In this document: piece by piece, positions 55,739 to 63,827 of the stretch
How the letters are laid out: each line of letters starts with the position of its first letter
How positions within the stretch are numbered: the stretch's first letter is position 1
Assembly: GCF_037203705.1 (NCBI RefSeq)
Contig: NZ_JBBCAT010000001.1
Span: forward strand, 2,639,418-2,703,417
Direction of reading: 5' to 3'
Origin: Prosthecomicrobium sp. N25
GTDB lineage: Bacteria > Pseudomonadota > Alphaproteobacteria > Rhizobiales > Ancalomicrobiaceae
DNA length: 64,000 nucleotides
Notes under the pieces: model-generated
What the model saw: only the letters and a program-made list of their open reading frames with translations
Database searches by the model: none
Told to the model about the DNA's origin: nothing
Translations under genes and position numbers: made by a program

Positions 55739-56779
55739 TCAAAGTCCGTACACGGCGGCGAGGATGGGGTCCTTGGCGGCGACGATGCGTGCCAGGTCGA
55801 CGATCACCTTGGCCTGTTTCCAGGTGGCGTCGTCCTGCATCTTGCCGTCGATCATCACCGCTCCGGTGCCGTCCGGCATGGCGTCGAGGATCTTCCTGGC
55901 AAAGGCGACCTCGGCCGGATCGGGCGAGAAGACCCGCTTGGCGATGTCGATCTGCGTCGGGTGAAGCGACCAGGCGCCGAGGCAGCCCATCAGGAAGGCG
56001 TTGCGGAACTGCGCCTCGCAGGCGGCCGGGTCGGAGAAGTCGCCGAAGGGCCCGTAGAAGGCCTTGATGCCTGCCGACTGGCAGGCGTCCACCATCTTGG
56101 CCACCGTGTAGTGCCAGAGGTCCTGCTGGTAGCCCGCCCGCGGCGCGTCGCCCTTGGCGTCCGCGAGCACCACGTAGTCCGGATGCCCGCCGCCGACGCG
56201 CGTCGTCTTCATCCCGCGCGAGGCCGCGAGGTCGGCCGGGCCGAGGCTCATGCCGTGCATGCGCGGCGAGGCCGTGGCGATCGCCTCGACGTTCTTGACG
56301 CCCTCGGCGGTCTCCAGGATGGCGTGGATCAGGATCGGCTTCTTGACGCTATGCCGCGCCTCGAGCTGCGCGAGAAGCTGGTCGAGGTAGTGGATGTCCC
56401 AGGGCCCCTCCACCTTCGGCAGCATGACGACGTCGAGCTTGTCGCCGGCCTCGGCGACGATCTCGGTCATGTCGTCGAGGAGCCAGGGCGAGTTCAGGCA
56501 GTTGACACGCGTCCACAGCCCCGTCGACCCGTAGTCGACCTCCTGCGCCATGCGGATGAAGCCGCGCCGCGCCGCGATCTTCTGGTCGGCCGGGATCGCG
56601 TCCTCCAGGTTGCCGAGCACGACGTCGACCTGCCGGACGAGCTCCGGCACCTTGGCGCGGACCTTCTCGTTGTGCGGCGGCACGAAGTGGATCATCCGCT
56701 CGAGCCGGACCGGCAGCTCGCGATAGGGCTCCGGCGCACCGATGGCGAGGGGCTTGAAGAAGGCGCGAGGGGTCTTCAT
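55739..56779 (-). CDS. HpcH/HpaI aldolase / citrate-lyase-beta family enzyme (Mcl-like)
   Basis: A 346-residue protein related to CitE and to L-malyl-CoA/beta-methylmalyl-CoA lyases. The motifs [81 protein letters not shown], the metal-site glutamate in [15 protein letters not shown] and the aspartate in [14 protein letters not shown] are all visible. Mcl cleaves malyl-CoA or methylmalyl-CoA in the serine cycle and ethylmalonyl-CoA pathway; the exact substrate cannot be assigned. The ATG at 56779 has GGAG 8 bases upstream; a GTG two codons earlier is possible. HspQ starts 93 bases after its stop. Confidence 0.85.
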   Translation of the reverse strand: MKTPRAFFKPLAIGAPEPYRELPVRLERMIHFVPPHNEKVRAKVPELVRQVDVVLGNLEDAIPADQKIAARRGFIRMAQEVDYGSTGLWTRVNCLNSPWLLDDMTEIVAEAGDKLDVVMLPKVEGPWDIHYLDQLLAQLEARHSVKKPILIHAILETAEGVKNVEAIATASPRMHGMSLGPADLAASRGMKTTRVGGGHPDYVVLADAKGDAPRAGYQQDLWHYTVAKMVDACQSAGIKAFYGPFGDFSDPAACEAQFRNAFLMGCLGAWSLHPTQIDIAKRVFSPDPAEVAFARKILDAMPDGTGAVMIDGKMQDDATWKQAKVIVDLARIVAAKDPILAAVYGL

Positions 56780-56879
56780 GGGCACGCTCCGGGCTCGGTC
56801 TGGCGCGGAGTGGTAAACGCCGGGACCTCGACCTGCAATGGGCCGAAGGGAGGGTGCGACGAGGGGCAGCGCCCCTCAG

Positions 56880-57812
56880 TCAGCGGGCCCGATCGCCTGG
56901 CGGCGCCCACTTGCGGTGGATCCAGAACCACTGTCCCGGATACTCGCGGATCCAGCCCTCGTAGGTCGCCTGCAGCGCCGCCGTCCCGGCCCGGATGTCC
57001 CCCTCGCGGTCGTCCGATCGCGGCACCGCGACCTCGACGGCGTCGATGTCGAAGCGGACGCCTCCGGTCCGGATCATGCGGGCCGCGACCAGCGGCACGT
57101 CCAGGGCGCGGGCCACCATGGCCGGGAACGGCGTCGCCCAGGTCGGCCGGCCGAAGAACGGCACCTCGACCCCGGCGGCGTCGCGAAGGTCCCCCATGAT
57201 GGCGATCGTTCCGCCGCGCCTGACGATGCCGATAAGCTTCATGGCGGTCTGGGCGCCGTCCCGCTGGCGCGCGTGCAGGCCGGCCGGATACCAGGCCGCG
57301 CGGAGCGTGCGGAACAGCGCCTCCACATGCGGGTTGCGCACGGTCTGGTAGACCCCCGCCGGCGACAGCCCGAAGCGCATCGCCACCTGGGCGCCGAGCT
57401 CCCAGTTGCCGGTGTGCAGCGACGCCAGCACGGCCCCGCGGCCGCTCGCCCGCACGGTTTCCAGGATCGCACCGCGGGTGGTGTCGATCCGGCTCGCGTC
57501 CGCCGCGATCGCCGGCATGTGGAAGCTCTCCGCCAGTACGCGACCGAGGTTTTCCCACATGTCGAGCGCGATCGCCCGGCGCGCGTAGGCGTCGAGCTCG
57601 GGGAAGGCGATCTGCAGGTTGACCAGGGCGCGCGCGTGCCGGCGCGACAGGGGCGCGAAGCGGCGCCACAGGCGTCCGCCGAGGGCGGAGGCGCGGTCGA
57701 CGTCCATCGAGCGGAACAGCGACCCGGCCGCGTCCAGACCGATCGCCTCCAGGCGGTTCCGCAGTCGAAGAGAGAGATCCGTCGCCGGCACGTCCTGTCG
57801 TCCGTTGGGCAC
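56880..57812 (-). CDS. LpxL/HtrB-like acyltransferase
   Basis: A 310-residue lysophospholipid/lipid A acyltransferase-family protein. The HxxxxE catalytic motif is LASLHTGNWELGAQVAMRFG, and the later PFFGRPTWATPFPAMVARALDVPLVAARM and NPHVEALFRTLRAAWYPAG segments are typical of the LpxL family. These enzymes add secondary fatty acyl chains to lipid A at the inner membrane, though some members make other acyl lipids. The N-terminal amphipathic segment replaces a clear membrane helix. A GTG at 57812 starts the gene; no strong ribosome-binding site is seen. Confidence 0.88.
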   Translation of the reverse strand: MPNGRQDVPATDLSLRLRNRLEAIGLDAAGSLFRSMDVDRASALGGRLWRRFAPLSRRHARALVNLQIAFPELDAYARRAIALDMWENLGRVLAESFHMPAIAADASRIDTTRGAILETVRASGRGAVLASLHTGNWELGAQVAMRFGLSPAGVYQTVRNPHVEALFRTLRAAWYPAGLHARQRDGAQTAMKLIGIVRRGGTIAIMGDLRDAAGVEVPFFGRPTWATPFPAMVARALDVPLVAARMIRTGGVRFDIDAVEVAVPRSDDREGDIRAGTAALQATYEGWIREYPGQWFWIHRKWAPPGDRAR

Positions 57813-57927
57813 CCATGCGGCGGCCGGCGTTGACCCTGCGGGGCCGAGCGGGTATGGGCCCCGTGATTAGCCGACCCGCCCCCGCTGTGCAACGCGCCAC
57901 ACGCACTCCCGCCGGACCCGACGGACG

Positions 57928-58890
57928 ATGAACGAGGTCCTCTCCCTCGCGCTGCCCTTCTTCGGCCTGATCTTCATCGGCTTCGGCTGCGGCAAGGTGA
58001 ACAAGATCCCGCCCGAGGGGCTGGCGTGGCTCAACTTCTTCATCATTTATGTTTCGCTGCCCGCCCTGTTCTTCCAGCTCCTGTCCAAGACTCCGATCGA
58101 ACAGCTCGCCAACTGGGGCTATGTCGCGGCGACCAGCTTCGCCACCTATTCGGCCCTGACCTTCGGTTTCCTGATCGGAATCCTGATGACGGGCCGGATC
58201 CGGGAAGCGACCATCGTGGCGGTGGGATCGGCCTATTCGAACATCGGCTACATGGGCCCCGGCCTCACCCTGGCCGCGCTCGGACCCGAGGCGACGGTCC
58301 CCACCGCGCTGATCTTTTGCTTCGATACGGTGGTTCTCTTCGTCCTGATCCCGCTCTTCATGGCCTTCGGCGGCTCCGATCGCGAATCCGTCGGCGCCAT
58401 GGCGCTGCGCATCCTCAAGGGGATCTTCCTGCACCCCTTCGTCATCTCTACGATCGTCGGCGTGGGCGCCGCCGCGATCGGGTTCCGGCCGCCCGCCTTC
58501 ATCGACAAGATCCTCTCCTACCTGATGCAGGCCTCCGCGCCCTGCGCGCTCTTCGCCCTCGGCGTGACGGTCGCCCAGCGCCCCCTCCGGCAGGTGCCGA
58601 TCGAGCTGGCGCCGGTGCTGCTGATCAAGCTGGTCCTGCACCCGCTCTTCGTCTGGCTGCTCCTCGGCTGGATCGGCGGCTTCGACCCGGTCTGGGTCAT
58701 GACCGCGACCCTCATGGCGAGCCTGCCCCCTGCCCTGAACGTCTTCGTCATCGCCCGGCAATACGACGTCTACGTCGAGCGTGCCTCCTCGACGGTCCTG
58801 ATCGGGACGGTACTGTCGGTCTTCACGGTGACCATGGTGCTCTACCTCATCACCCACGGCCTCCTGCCGACCGCCCCTTTCGGGCGGTGA
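57928..58890 (+). CDS. AEC family transporter
   Basis: A 320-residue membrane protein with ten hydrophobic segments, of the auxin efflux carrier (AEC) family. MNEVLSLALPFFGLIFIGFGCGKV, PALFFQLLSKTPIEQL, GPGLTLAALGPEATVPTALIFCFDTVVLFVLIPLF and LVLHPLFVWLLLGWIGGFDP cover the first and last halves. Bacterial members export or import small carboxylates or amino acids such as malonate; substrate unknown. It is divergent from the LpxL-like gene and upstream of the CaiB/BaiF gene, so it might carry that pathway's substrate. Confidence 0.88.
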   Translation: MNEVLSLALPFFGLIFIGFGCGKVNKIPPEGLAWLNFFIIYVSLPALFFQLLSKTPIEQLANWGYVAATSFATYSALTFGFLIGILMTGRIREATIVAVGSAYSNIGYMGPGLTLAALGPEATVPTALIFCFDTVVLFVLIPLFMAFGGSDRESVGAMALRILKGIFLHPFVISTIVGVGAAAIGFRPPAFIDKILSYLMQASAPCALFALGVTVAQRPLRQVPIELAPVLLIKLVLHPLFVWLLLGWIGGFDPVWVMTATLMASLPPALNVFVIARQYDVYVERASSTVLIGTVLSVFTVTMVLYLITHGLLPTAPFGR

Positions 58891-58961
58891 CGGGTCCTGG
58901 CGCGATCCGATCCGACTGGGCTAACCTCGCGGTCAAAGACCGAGAAACCCGGGGAAACGCC

Positions 58962-60059
58962 TTGCCGAACGCCGACAGCCGCCCGCTCCTGGGCGTGACC
59001 GTCCTCGATCTCACGACCCTGCTGCCCGGGCCGCTCGCGACCCTGATGCTCGCCGAGGCCGGCGCGCGCGTCGTCAAGATCGAGCGGCCGGGCGGGGAGG
59101 ACATGCGCCGCTTCCACCCCCTGCGCGGCGAGGGCGAGGCGGCCGTCTCGGTCCCCTATGCGCTCCTCAACCGGGGCAAGGAGATCCTCGAGATCGACCT
59201 CAAGGATCCCGCCGGCCGGGCGCGGATCGCCGATCTCGTGCGCTCGGCGGACGTGCTCGTCGAGCAGTTCCGCCCGGGCGTCATGGAGCGCCTCGGCCTC
59301 GGCTACCCGGCGCTGAGCGCCCTCAACCCCGGCCTCGTCTACGCCTCCATCTCCGGCTACGGCCAGACCGGACCGCGTGCCGCCGAGGCCGGCCACGACC
59401 TGAACTACCAGGCCCTGACCGGCATCCTCGACCTGTCGCGCGGCCCCCTCGACCGGCCGACGCTGCCGGCTGCCCAGGTCGCCGACATCGCAGGCGGGAC
59501 CTTGCCGGCCGTCATCAACATCCTCCTCGCCCTGATCCGGCGTACCCGGACCGGGCAGGGGGCCCATCTCGACATCGCCATGGCCGATGGGATGTTCATG
59601 TTCGGCGTGTTCGGTCTCGCCGACGGGCTCGGCGGGGCAGGATGGCCGCGCTCGGGCGAGGGCCTGCTGACCGGGAGCCTGCCGCGCTACGCCCTCTACG
59701 CGACGGCGGACGACCGGCTCGTGGCGGTTGGAGCGCTGGAGGAGAAGTTCTGGCAGGCCTTCGCGGAGGCCATCGGCCTCCCGCAGGACCTGCGCGACGA
59801 CCGGGCAACCCCGGAGGCGACCCGATCCGCCGTCGCGTCGATCCTGCGCGGCCGGAGCGCCGCCGCATGGCGACCGGTCTTGGCCGCCGCCGATTGCTGC
59901 GCCACGGTCGTGGCGACCCTGGAGGAGGCGATGGCGGACCCGCATGTGGCGGCCCGCGGCCTCTTCTCCGGTCGCGTGAGCCTGCCGGGGGGCGACATCC
60001 CGGCCCTGCCGCTGCCGATCGCGCCGGTCCTGCGGGAGCCGGTCGTCAGCCGCCGCTGA
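58962..60059 (+). CDS. CaiB/BaiF family CoA-transferase / alpha-methylacyl-CoA racemase-like
   Basis: A 365-residue class III CoA-transferase. The opening LGVTVLDLTTLLPGPLATLMLAEAGARVVKIERPGGEDMR, FRPGVMERLGLGYPALSALNPGLVYASISGYGQTGP and HDLNYQALTGIL are characteristic; the catalytic aspartate is in QVADIAGGTLPAVINILLALI. The shorter C-terminal half and the sequence PLDRPTLPAAQVADIAGG favour the racemase-like subgroup. The start is a TTG at 58962 with GGGGAAACGC upstream; no ATG fits. It follows the AEC transporter gene by 71 bases and its 3' end overlaps the converging MoaD-like gene by 14 bases. Confidence 0.88.
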   Translation: MPNADSRPLLGVTVLDLTTLLPGPLATLMLAEAGARVVKIERPGGEDMRRFHPLRGEGEAAVSVPYALLNRGKEILEIDLKDPAGRARIADLVRSADVLVEQFRPGVMERLGLGYPALSALNPGLVYASISGYGQTGPRAAEAGHDLNYQALTGILDLSRGPLDRPTLPAAQVADIAGGTLPAVINILLALIRRTRTGQGAHLDIAMADGMFMFGVFGLADGLGGAGWPRSGEGLLTGSLPRYALYATADDRLVAVGALEEKFWQAFAEAIGLPQDLRDDRATPEATRSAVASILRGRSAAAWRPVLAAADCCATVVATLEEAMADPHVAARGLFSGRVSLPGGDIPALPLPIAPVLREPVVSRR

Positions 60060-60360
60060 TCGCGGTCAGCACGTAGACCTCGGCCCCGTGCACCAGCCGG
60101 GCGTCCAGGCCGACCCGGACCCCGTCGACGAAGACGTTGATGTGCTTGCGTACGGCCGGGGTCGAGTCGCACAGCCGGTCGCGCATGCCCGGCCAGCGGG
60201 CGTCGAGTGCGTCCATCAGCTCGTCGACCGTCGCGGCCTGGAGCTCCAGGCGCCGTGTGGCGCCCGGAAATATGGACACGAGAAGGGCCGGGAGCCGGAC
60301 CTGCACGACCGGCCGGCCGGCATAGGCGGGGACTTCGAGGGCGGAGGCGAGGGCCTGCAT
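60046..60360 (-). CDS. MoaD/ThiS-like beta-grasp protein
   Basis: A 104-residue ubiquitin-like protein with the C-terminal Gly-Gly that sulfur-carrier proteins need (VYVLTAISGG). The beta-grasp segments VRLPALLVSIFPGATRRLELQAATVDELMDALDARWPGMRDRL and HINVFVDGVRVGLDARLVHGAEV are clear. MoaD carries sulfur for molybdopterin and ThiS for thiazole; here no partner enzymes of either pathway are nearby, so a different sulfur-carrier or modifier role is possible. It is the last gene of the ECF42-containing run and follows the BNR-repeat gene by 49 bases. Confidence 0.88.
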   Translation of the reverse strand: MQALASALEVPAYAGRPVVQVRLPALLVSIFPGATRRLELQAATVDELMDALDARWPGMRDRLCDSTPAVRKHINVFVDGVRVGLDARLVHGAEVYVLTAISGG

Positions 60361-60409
60361 GATCGTGTCTCCCGGGGACGCCGCGCCCTCCGGTCGAGGG
60401 CGCCTCGGT

Positions 60410-61492
60410 TCAGCTTCGGACCGATAACGTTTCGACCGAGGAAATCACGGGAAGGTGCTCGGCGATACGCGACCAGCTGTCGCCCTCGTCGCGGCTCGCA
60501 TAGACCTCGCCCGAATTCGTGCCGATGTAGACCCCCGCCGGCTCCATCCGGTCCGTCGCCATCGCCTGGCGCAGCACGTTGAAGAAGGCGTTCTTCTGCG
60601 GCAGGCCGGCCCGCCGGTCCTCCCAGGTCCGCCCGCGATCGCCGGTCCGCCAGACGGCCGCCCGGGCATCCGGCATGTAGCGTCCCGCGATGTCGCCGTT
60701 CAGAGGGACGAGGTAGAGCCGGTCCGGGTCGCGCGGGTGCACGGCGGCCGGGAAGCCGAAGCTCGACGGCAGGCCCTCCTCGATCGACTGCCAGCTCACC
60801 CCGCCGTCGTCGCTCCGGTACATGCCGCAGTGGTTCTGCTGGTAGAGCCGGTTCGGCACGCCCGGCGCCATCACGAGGCAATGCACGCACTGACCGGTCT
60901 CCGGATAGCGCTGGTCGTCCGGCAGGTAGTCGCAGCGCACGCCCTGGTTCTGCGGCGCCCAGGTGCGACCGCCGTCGCGGGTATGGAACACGCCGGCCGA
61001 CGAGATGCCGACCCAGACCTGGTCCGGGTCGTCCGGGTGCAGCACCAGCGAGTGCAGGATCAGCCCGCCGCCGCCCGGCTGCCAGGTCGGCCGGGACGGG
61101 TGGTCCCGAAGGCCGGAGACGTGGCTCCAGGTCTCCCCGTCGTCGTCGCTGACGAACAGCCCCGCCGGCTCCACGCCCGCCCACAGCCGGCCATGGCCGG
61201 CCGCCAGGCTCCAGACCGTCTTGACCGGCGTTTCGCCCGCCGCGTAGGCGAGGCCCTTGCTGGAGTGCGTCCAGGTCTTGCCCTTGTCGGCCGACCGCCA
61301 GACCGCGGGACCGAACCATTCGTTGCCGCCGGCCGCGTAGATCGTCCCGGTCGCCGGGTCGGCGACCACGTGGTTCATCGGCCAGGTGTCGCAATGCGGG
61401 CCGCTGAGCTCCCAGTCGCCCCGCCGGCCGTCGCTCGACAGGATGAAGGCACCCTTCTTGGTGCCGAGCAGGATCATCACCTCGTCGTTCAT
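60410..61492 (-). CDS. BNR-repeat (sialidase-like beta-propeller) protein
   Basis: A 360-residue protein predicted to form a beta propeller. Asp-box-like motifs repeat along the chain (for example SADKGKTWTH, SDDDGETWSH, TRDGGRTWAP, SDDGGVSWQS, TGDRGRTWED, SRDEGDSWSR), about six copies. No signal peptide and no sialidase catalytic set are apparent, so glycosidase activity is unlikely. It is coded 13 bases after the VOC gene and directly before the MoaD-like gene; BNR-MoaD-like pairing is recurrent in bacterial genomes to my knowledge, but the function is not established. Confidence 0.85.
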   Translation of the reverse strand: MNDEVMILLGTKKGAFILSSDGRRGDWELSGPHCDTWPMNHVVADPATGTIYAAGGNEWFGPAVWRSADKGKTWTHSSKGLAYAAGETPVKTVWSLAAGHGRLWAGVEPAGLFVSDDDGETWSHVSGLRDHPSRPTWQPGGGGLILHSLVLHPDDPDQVWVGISSAGVFHTRDGGRTWAPQNQGVRCDYLPDDQRYPETGQCVHCLVMAPGVPNRLYQQNHCGMYRSDDGGVSWQSIEEGLPSSFGFPAAVHPRDPDRLYLVPLNGDIAGRYMPDARAAVWRTGDRGRTWEDRRAGLPQKNAFFNVLRQAMATDRMEPAGVYIGTNSGEVYASRDEGDSWSRIAEHLPVISSVETLSVRS

Positions 61493-61505
61493 GGTCGTCC
61501 TCCCC

Positions 61506-61922
61506 TCACGCGCCGTTGGCGATGATCATCCAGCCGAGGCCGAACCTGTCGGCGACCATGCCGAAGCGCGGCGAGAAGAAGGTCGCCGCCATCGGCATCT
61601 GCACGGTCCCGCCCTCCGCGAGGGCCGCAAAGGCCCGGTCGGCCTCGGCGGCCGTGGGCACGTCGAGCGTCACGGAGATCCCCTGGAACCGCGGCTGGCC
61701 GTGGCAGAGGCCGTCGGAACAGAAGATCTCGCCCCCGCCGACGCTGAGTTGGGCATGCATGACCTTCTGCTCGGAGCCGGGCGGCACCATGCTGGGCTGG
61801 GAGCGGTCCGGATTGTCCGCGTAGCGCATCAGCGCGGTCACCTCGGCGCCGAGGGCGGTCCTGTAGAAATCGAGGGCCTCCTCGCAGCGGCCGTCGAAGA
61901 AGATGTAGGGGCGGATGCCCAT
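61506..61922 (-). CDS. VOC family protein (PhnB/DUF1338-like glyoxalase fold)
   Basis: A 138-residue protein of the vicinal-oxygen-chelate fold. IRPYIFFDGRCEEALDFYRTALGAEVTALMRYAD and KVMHAQLSVGGGEIFCSDGL ... VTLDVPTAAEADRAFAALAEGGTVQMPMAATFFSPRFGMVADRFGLGWMI match PhnB-like members. The metal ligands H, E and E are not unambiguous, so activity is uncertain. It is within the sigma-factor operon, 34 bases after the SRPBCC gene and 13 before the BNR gene. Confidence 0.88.
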   Translation of the reverse strand: MGIRPYIFFDGRCEEALDFYRTALGAEVTALMRYADNPDRSQPSMVPPGSEQKVMHAQLSVGGGEIFCSDGLCHGQPRFQGISVTLDVPTAAEADRAFAALAEGGTVQMPMAATFFSPRFGMVADRFGLGWMIIANGA

Positions 61923-61956
61923 GGCTGTTCCTCCTGAATTGCCGGTTCGCCCGGCT

Positions 61957-62475
61957 TCACCGTCCTTCGCGGGCCACGCGCTCGACGAGCGCCTTGAAGC
62001 GGTCGGCGCTCGCGCCCCAGCCGTCGTGGAAGCCCATGGCCTCGTGGCGCTTGCGGTCCTCCTCGGTCCAGTGCAGCGCGCGCCCCGTGTAGCGGGTGCC
62101 GCCGTCCTCCGGCTCGAAGGTGGTCATGGACACGATGAAGGTCTGCGCCGCCGGCCGCCAACCGGGCAGGAGGGCATCGGTGAAGACGATGCGCTCGGGC
62201 TCGGCGATCTCAAGGAACACGGCCTGGTAGCGGTAGCGCTGCCCGTCCGGAGCCTCCATCTCGGTCCGGAAGACCCCGCCGGGGCGCAGGTCCATCTCCA
62301 CGACCGGCGTCTTCATGCCGTGCGGCCCCCACCACTCCGTGAGCCGGCTGCGGTCGGTCCAGACCGCGAAGCACAGGGACGGCGGCGCCGCGATGAACCG
62401 GGTGACGCTCAACACCTCGTCCGGCGGGATGGTCGGACCGGGGATGCAGTCGGTGATTTCGGCCGCGTCGCTCAT
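61957..62475 (-). CDS. SRPBCC/AHSA1-like protein
   Basis: A 172-residue START-superfamily protein. VTRFIAAPPSLCFAVWTDRSRLTEWWGPHGMKTPVVEMDLRPGGVFRTEM ... YRYQAVFLEIAEPERIVFTDALLPGWRP and MTTFEPEDGGTRYTGRALHWTEEDRKRHEAMGFHDGW are typical of AHSA1-type proteins that bind hydrophobic ligands. The start is the ATG at 62475, which follows GAGAGGAGA. It lies between the ECF sigma factor gene and the VOC gene in the same operon; such small-molecule-binding proteins are common in ECF42 loci, but their substrates are unknown. Confidence 0.88.
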   Translation of the reverse strand: MSDAAEITDCIPGPTIPPDEVLSVTRFIAAPPSLCFAVWTDRSRLTEWWGPHGMKTPVVEMDLRPGGVFRTEMEAPDGQRYRYQAVFLEIAEPERIVFTDALLPGWRPAAQTFIVSMTTFEPEDGGTRYTGRALHWTEEDRKRHEAMGFHDGWGASADRFKALVERVAREGR

Positions 62476-62555
62476 GGGCCCATCTCCTCTCTTGGTCGTC
62501 TCGGAACAGAGGACGGCGGCGCGGCGCGCGGGCCGACAGGCCGCCCGAACTTTTT

Positions 62556-63827
62556 TCAGGAGACCGTCGAGGCGGCCGGCATGGACGCCTCCTCGACCAG
62601 CCGGTCGATGTGGGCGCGGATCTCGGTCGCCTCCGCGGGCGAGCGGGCGAGCGAGATGGCCCGGTCGAAGGCCTCGCGGGCGTCCCGGGCCCGGCCGAGC
62701 TGCTGGAGGAAGGCGCCGCGGGCGCCGTGGAAATAGGCGTAGCCCGCGAGCTTCGGCTCCAGTGGATCGACGATCGCCAGCGCCGGGCCGGGGCCGCGCA
62801 GCCGCGCCACCACCACGGCGCGGTTGAGCGTGATCACCGGCGACGGCTGCATCCGTTCCAGCGCCCCGTAGAGAAGCTCGATCTCCGCCCAGTCCGTGTC
62901 CGCGAAGCGCGGCGCGCGCGCATGGAGCGCGGCGATGGCCGCCTGGATCTGGTAGGGGCCGGGCCGCCGGTGGCGCATGGCCTTGTCGACCAGTGCCAGT
63001 CCCTCGGCAATGAGGCCACGGTCCCAGCGCGACCGGTCCTGAGCCTCCAGGGGAATGCTCACGCCGTCGGCGTCGAGCCGTGCCGGCGTCCGGGCCCGGG
63101 TCAGAAGCATGAGGGCGCAGAGGCCCATGATCTCGGGCTCGGCCGGAAACAGGCGGATCAGCAGGCGGGCGAGCCGGATCGCCTCGTCGGCGAGCGCCCC
63201 GGCGGCGGCCCCGGCCGTGGCGGCGGTGGTGTAGCCTTCGTTGAAGACGAGGTAGAGCATGGCCGCCACCGCGCCGAGCCGTTCCGCCCGCTCCGCCGGC
63301 CCCGGCGCCTCGAACGGCACGCCTGCGGCGGCGACGCGCGCCTTGGCTCGGGTGATCCGCTGCTCCATCGCGCTCTCGCCGACCAGGAAGGCGCGGGCGA
63401 TCTGCGGGACGGTCAGGCCCGAGACGATGCGCAAGGCGAGCGCGATCTGCTGGGTGGCCGGCAGGTCCGGGTGGGCGCAGACGAACATCAGCCGCAGGAC
63501 GTCGTCGCGATAGTGGGAGCCGTCGAGCCGCTCGGCGAGATCCGCCTCGGCGTCGCCGAGATCGGAGATGCGGTCCTCCTCCGGCAGGTCCGTCTCGCGC
63601 GCCCGGCGGCGCACGCCGTCGAGGCCCGCGTTCCGGCCGACCATGACCAGCCAGGCGACCGGGTCGCGCGGGGGGCCGTTCGCCGGCCAGGTCCGGAGCG
63701 CCCTGAGGCAGGCCTCCTGGAACGCCTCCTCGGCCCGGTCGAGATCCCGGAAGTAGCGGAGCAGCGCGCCGAGCGCCTGCGGCCGCGCCGACACGAGCGC
63801 ATGGTCCAGGAGCGCCATGCCGGTCAT
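62556..63827 (-). CDS. ECF sigma factor, ECF42-type with C-terminal TPR-like extension
   Basis: A 423-residue ECF sigma factor, much longer than the usual ~190. Sigma2 covers about residues 10-75 (ALLRYFRDLDRAEEAFQEACLRALRTWPANGPPRDPVAWL) and sigma4 about 110-165 (TQQIALALRIVSGLTVPQIARAFLVGESAMEQRITRAKARV). The C-terminal ~260 residues form a helical extension that includes VAAMLYLVFNEGYT and LLYGALERMQPSPVITLNRAVVVARLRGPG. This layout, next to a YCII/DGPF gene, is what defines the ECF42 group, where no classical anti-sigma is needed. The ATG at 63827 overlaps the upstream YCII stop (ATGA). Confidence 0.9.
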   Translation of the reverse strand: MTGMALLDHALVSARPQALGALLRYFRDLDRAEEAFQEACLRALRTWPANGPPRDPVAWLVMVGRNAGLDGVRRRARETDLPEEDRISDLGDAEADLAERLDGSHYRDDVLRLMFVCAHPDLPATQQIALALRIVSGLTVPQIARAFLVGESAMEQRITRAKARVAAAGVPFEAPGPAERAERLGAVAAMLYLVFNEGYTTAATAGAAAGALADEAIRLARLLIRLFPAEPEIMGLCALMLLTRARTPARLDADGVSIPLEAQDRSRWDRGLIAEGLALVDKAMRHRRPGPYQIQAAIAALHARAPRFADTDWAEIELLYGALERMQPSPVITLNRAVVVARLRGPGPALAIVDPLEPKLAGYAYFHGARGAFLQQLGRARDAREAFDRAISLARSPAEATEIRAHIDRLVEEASMPAASTVS

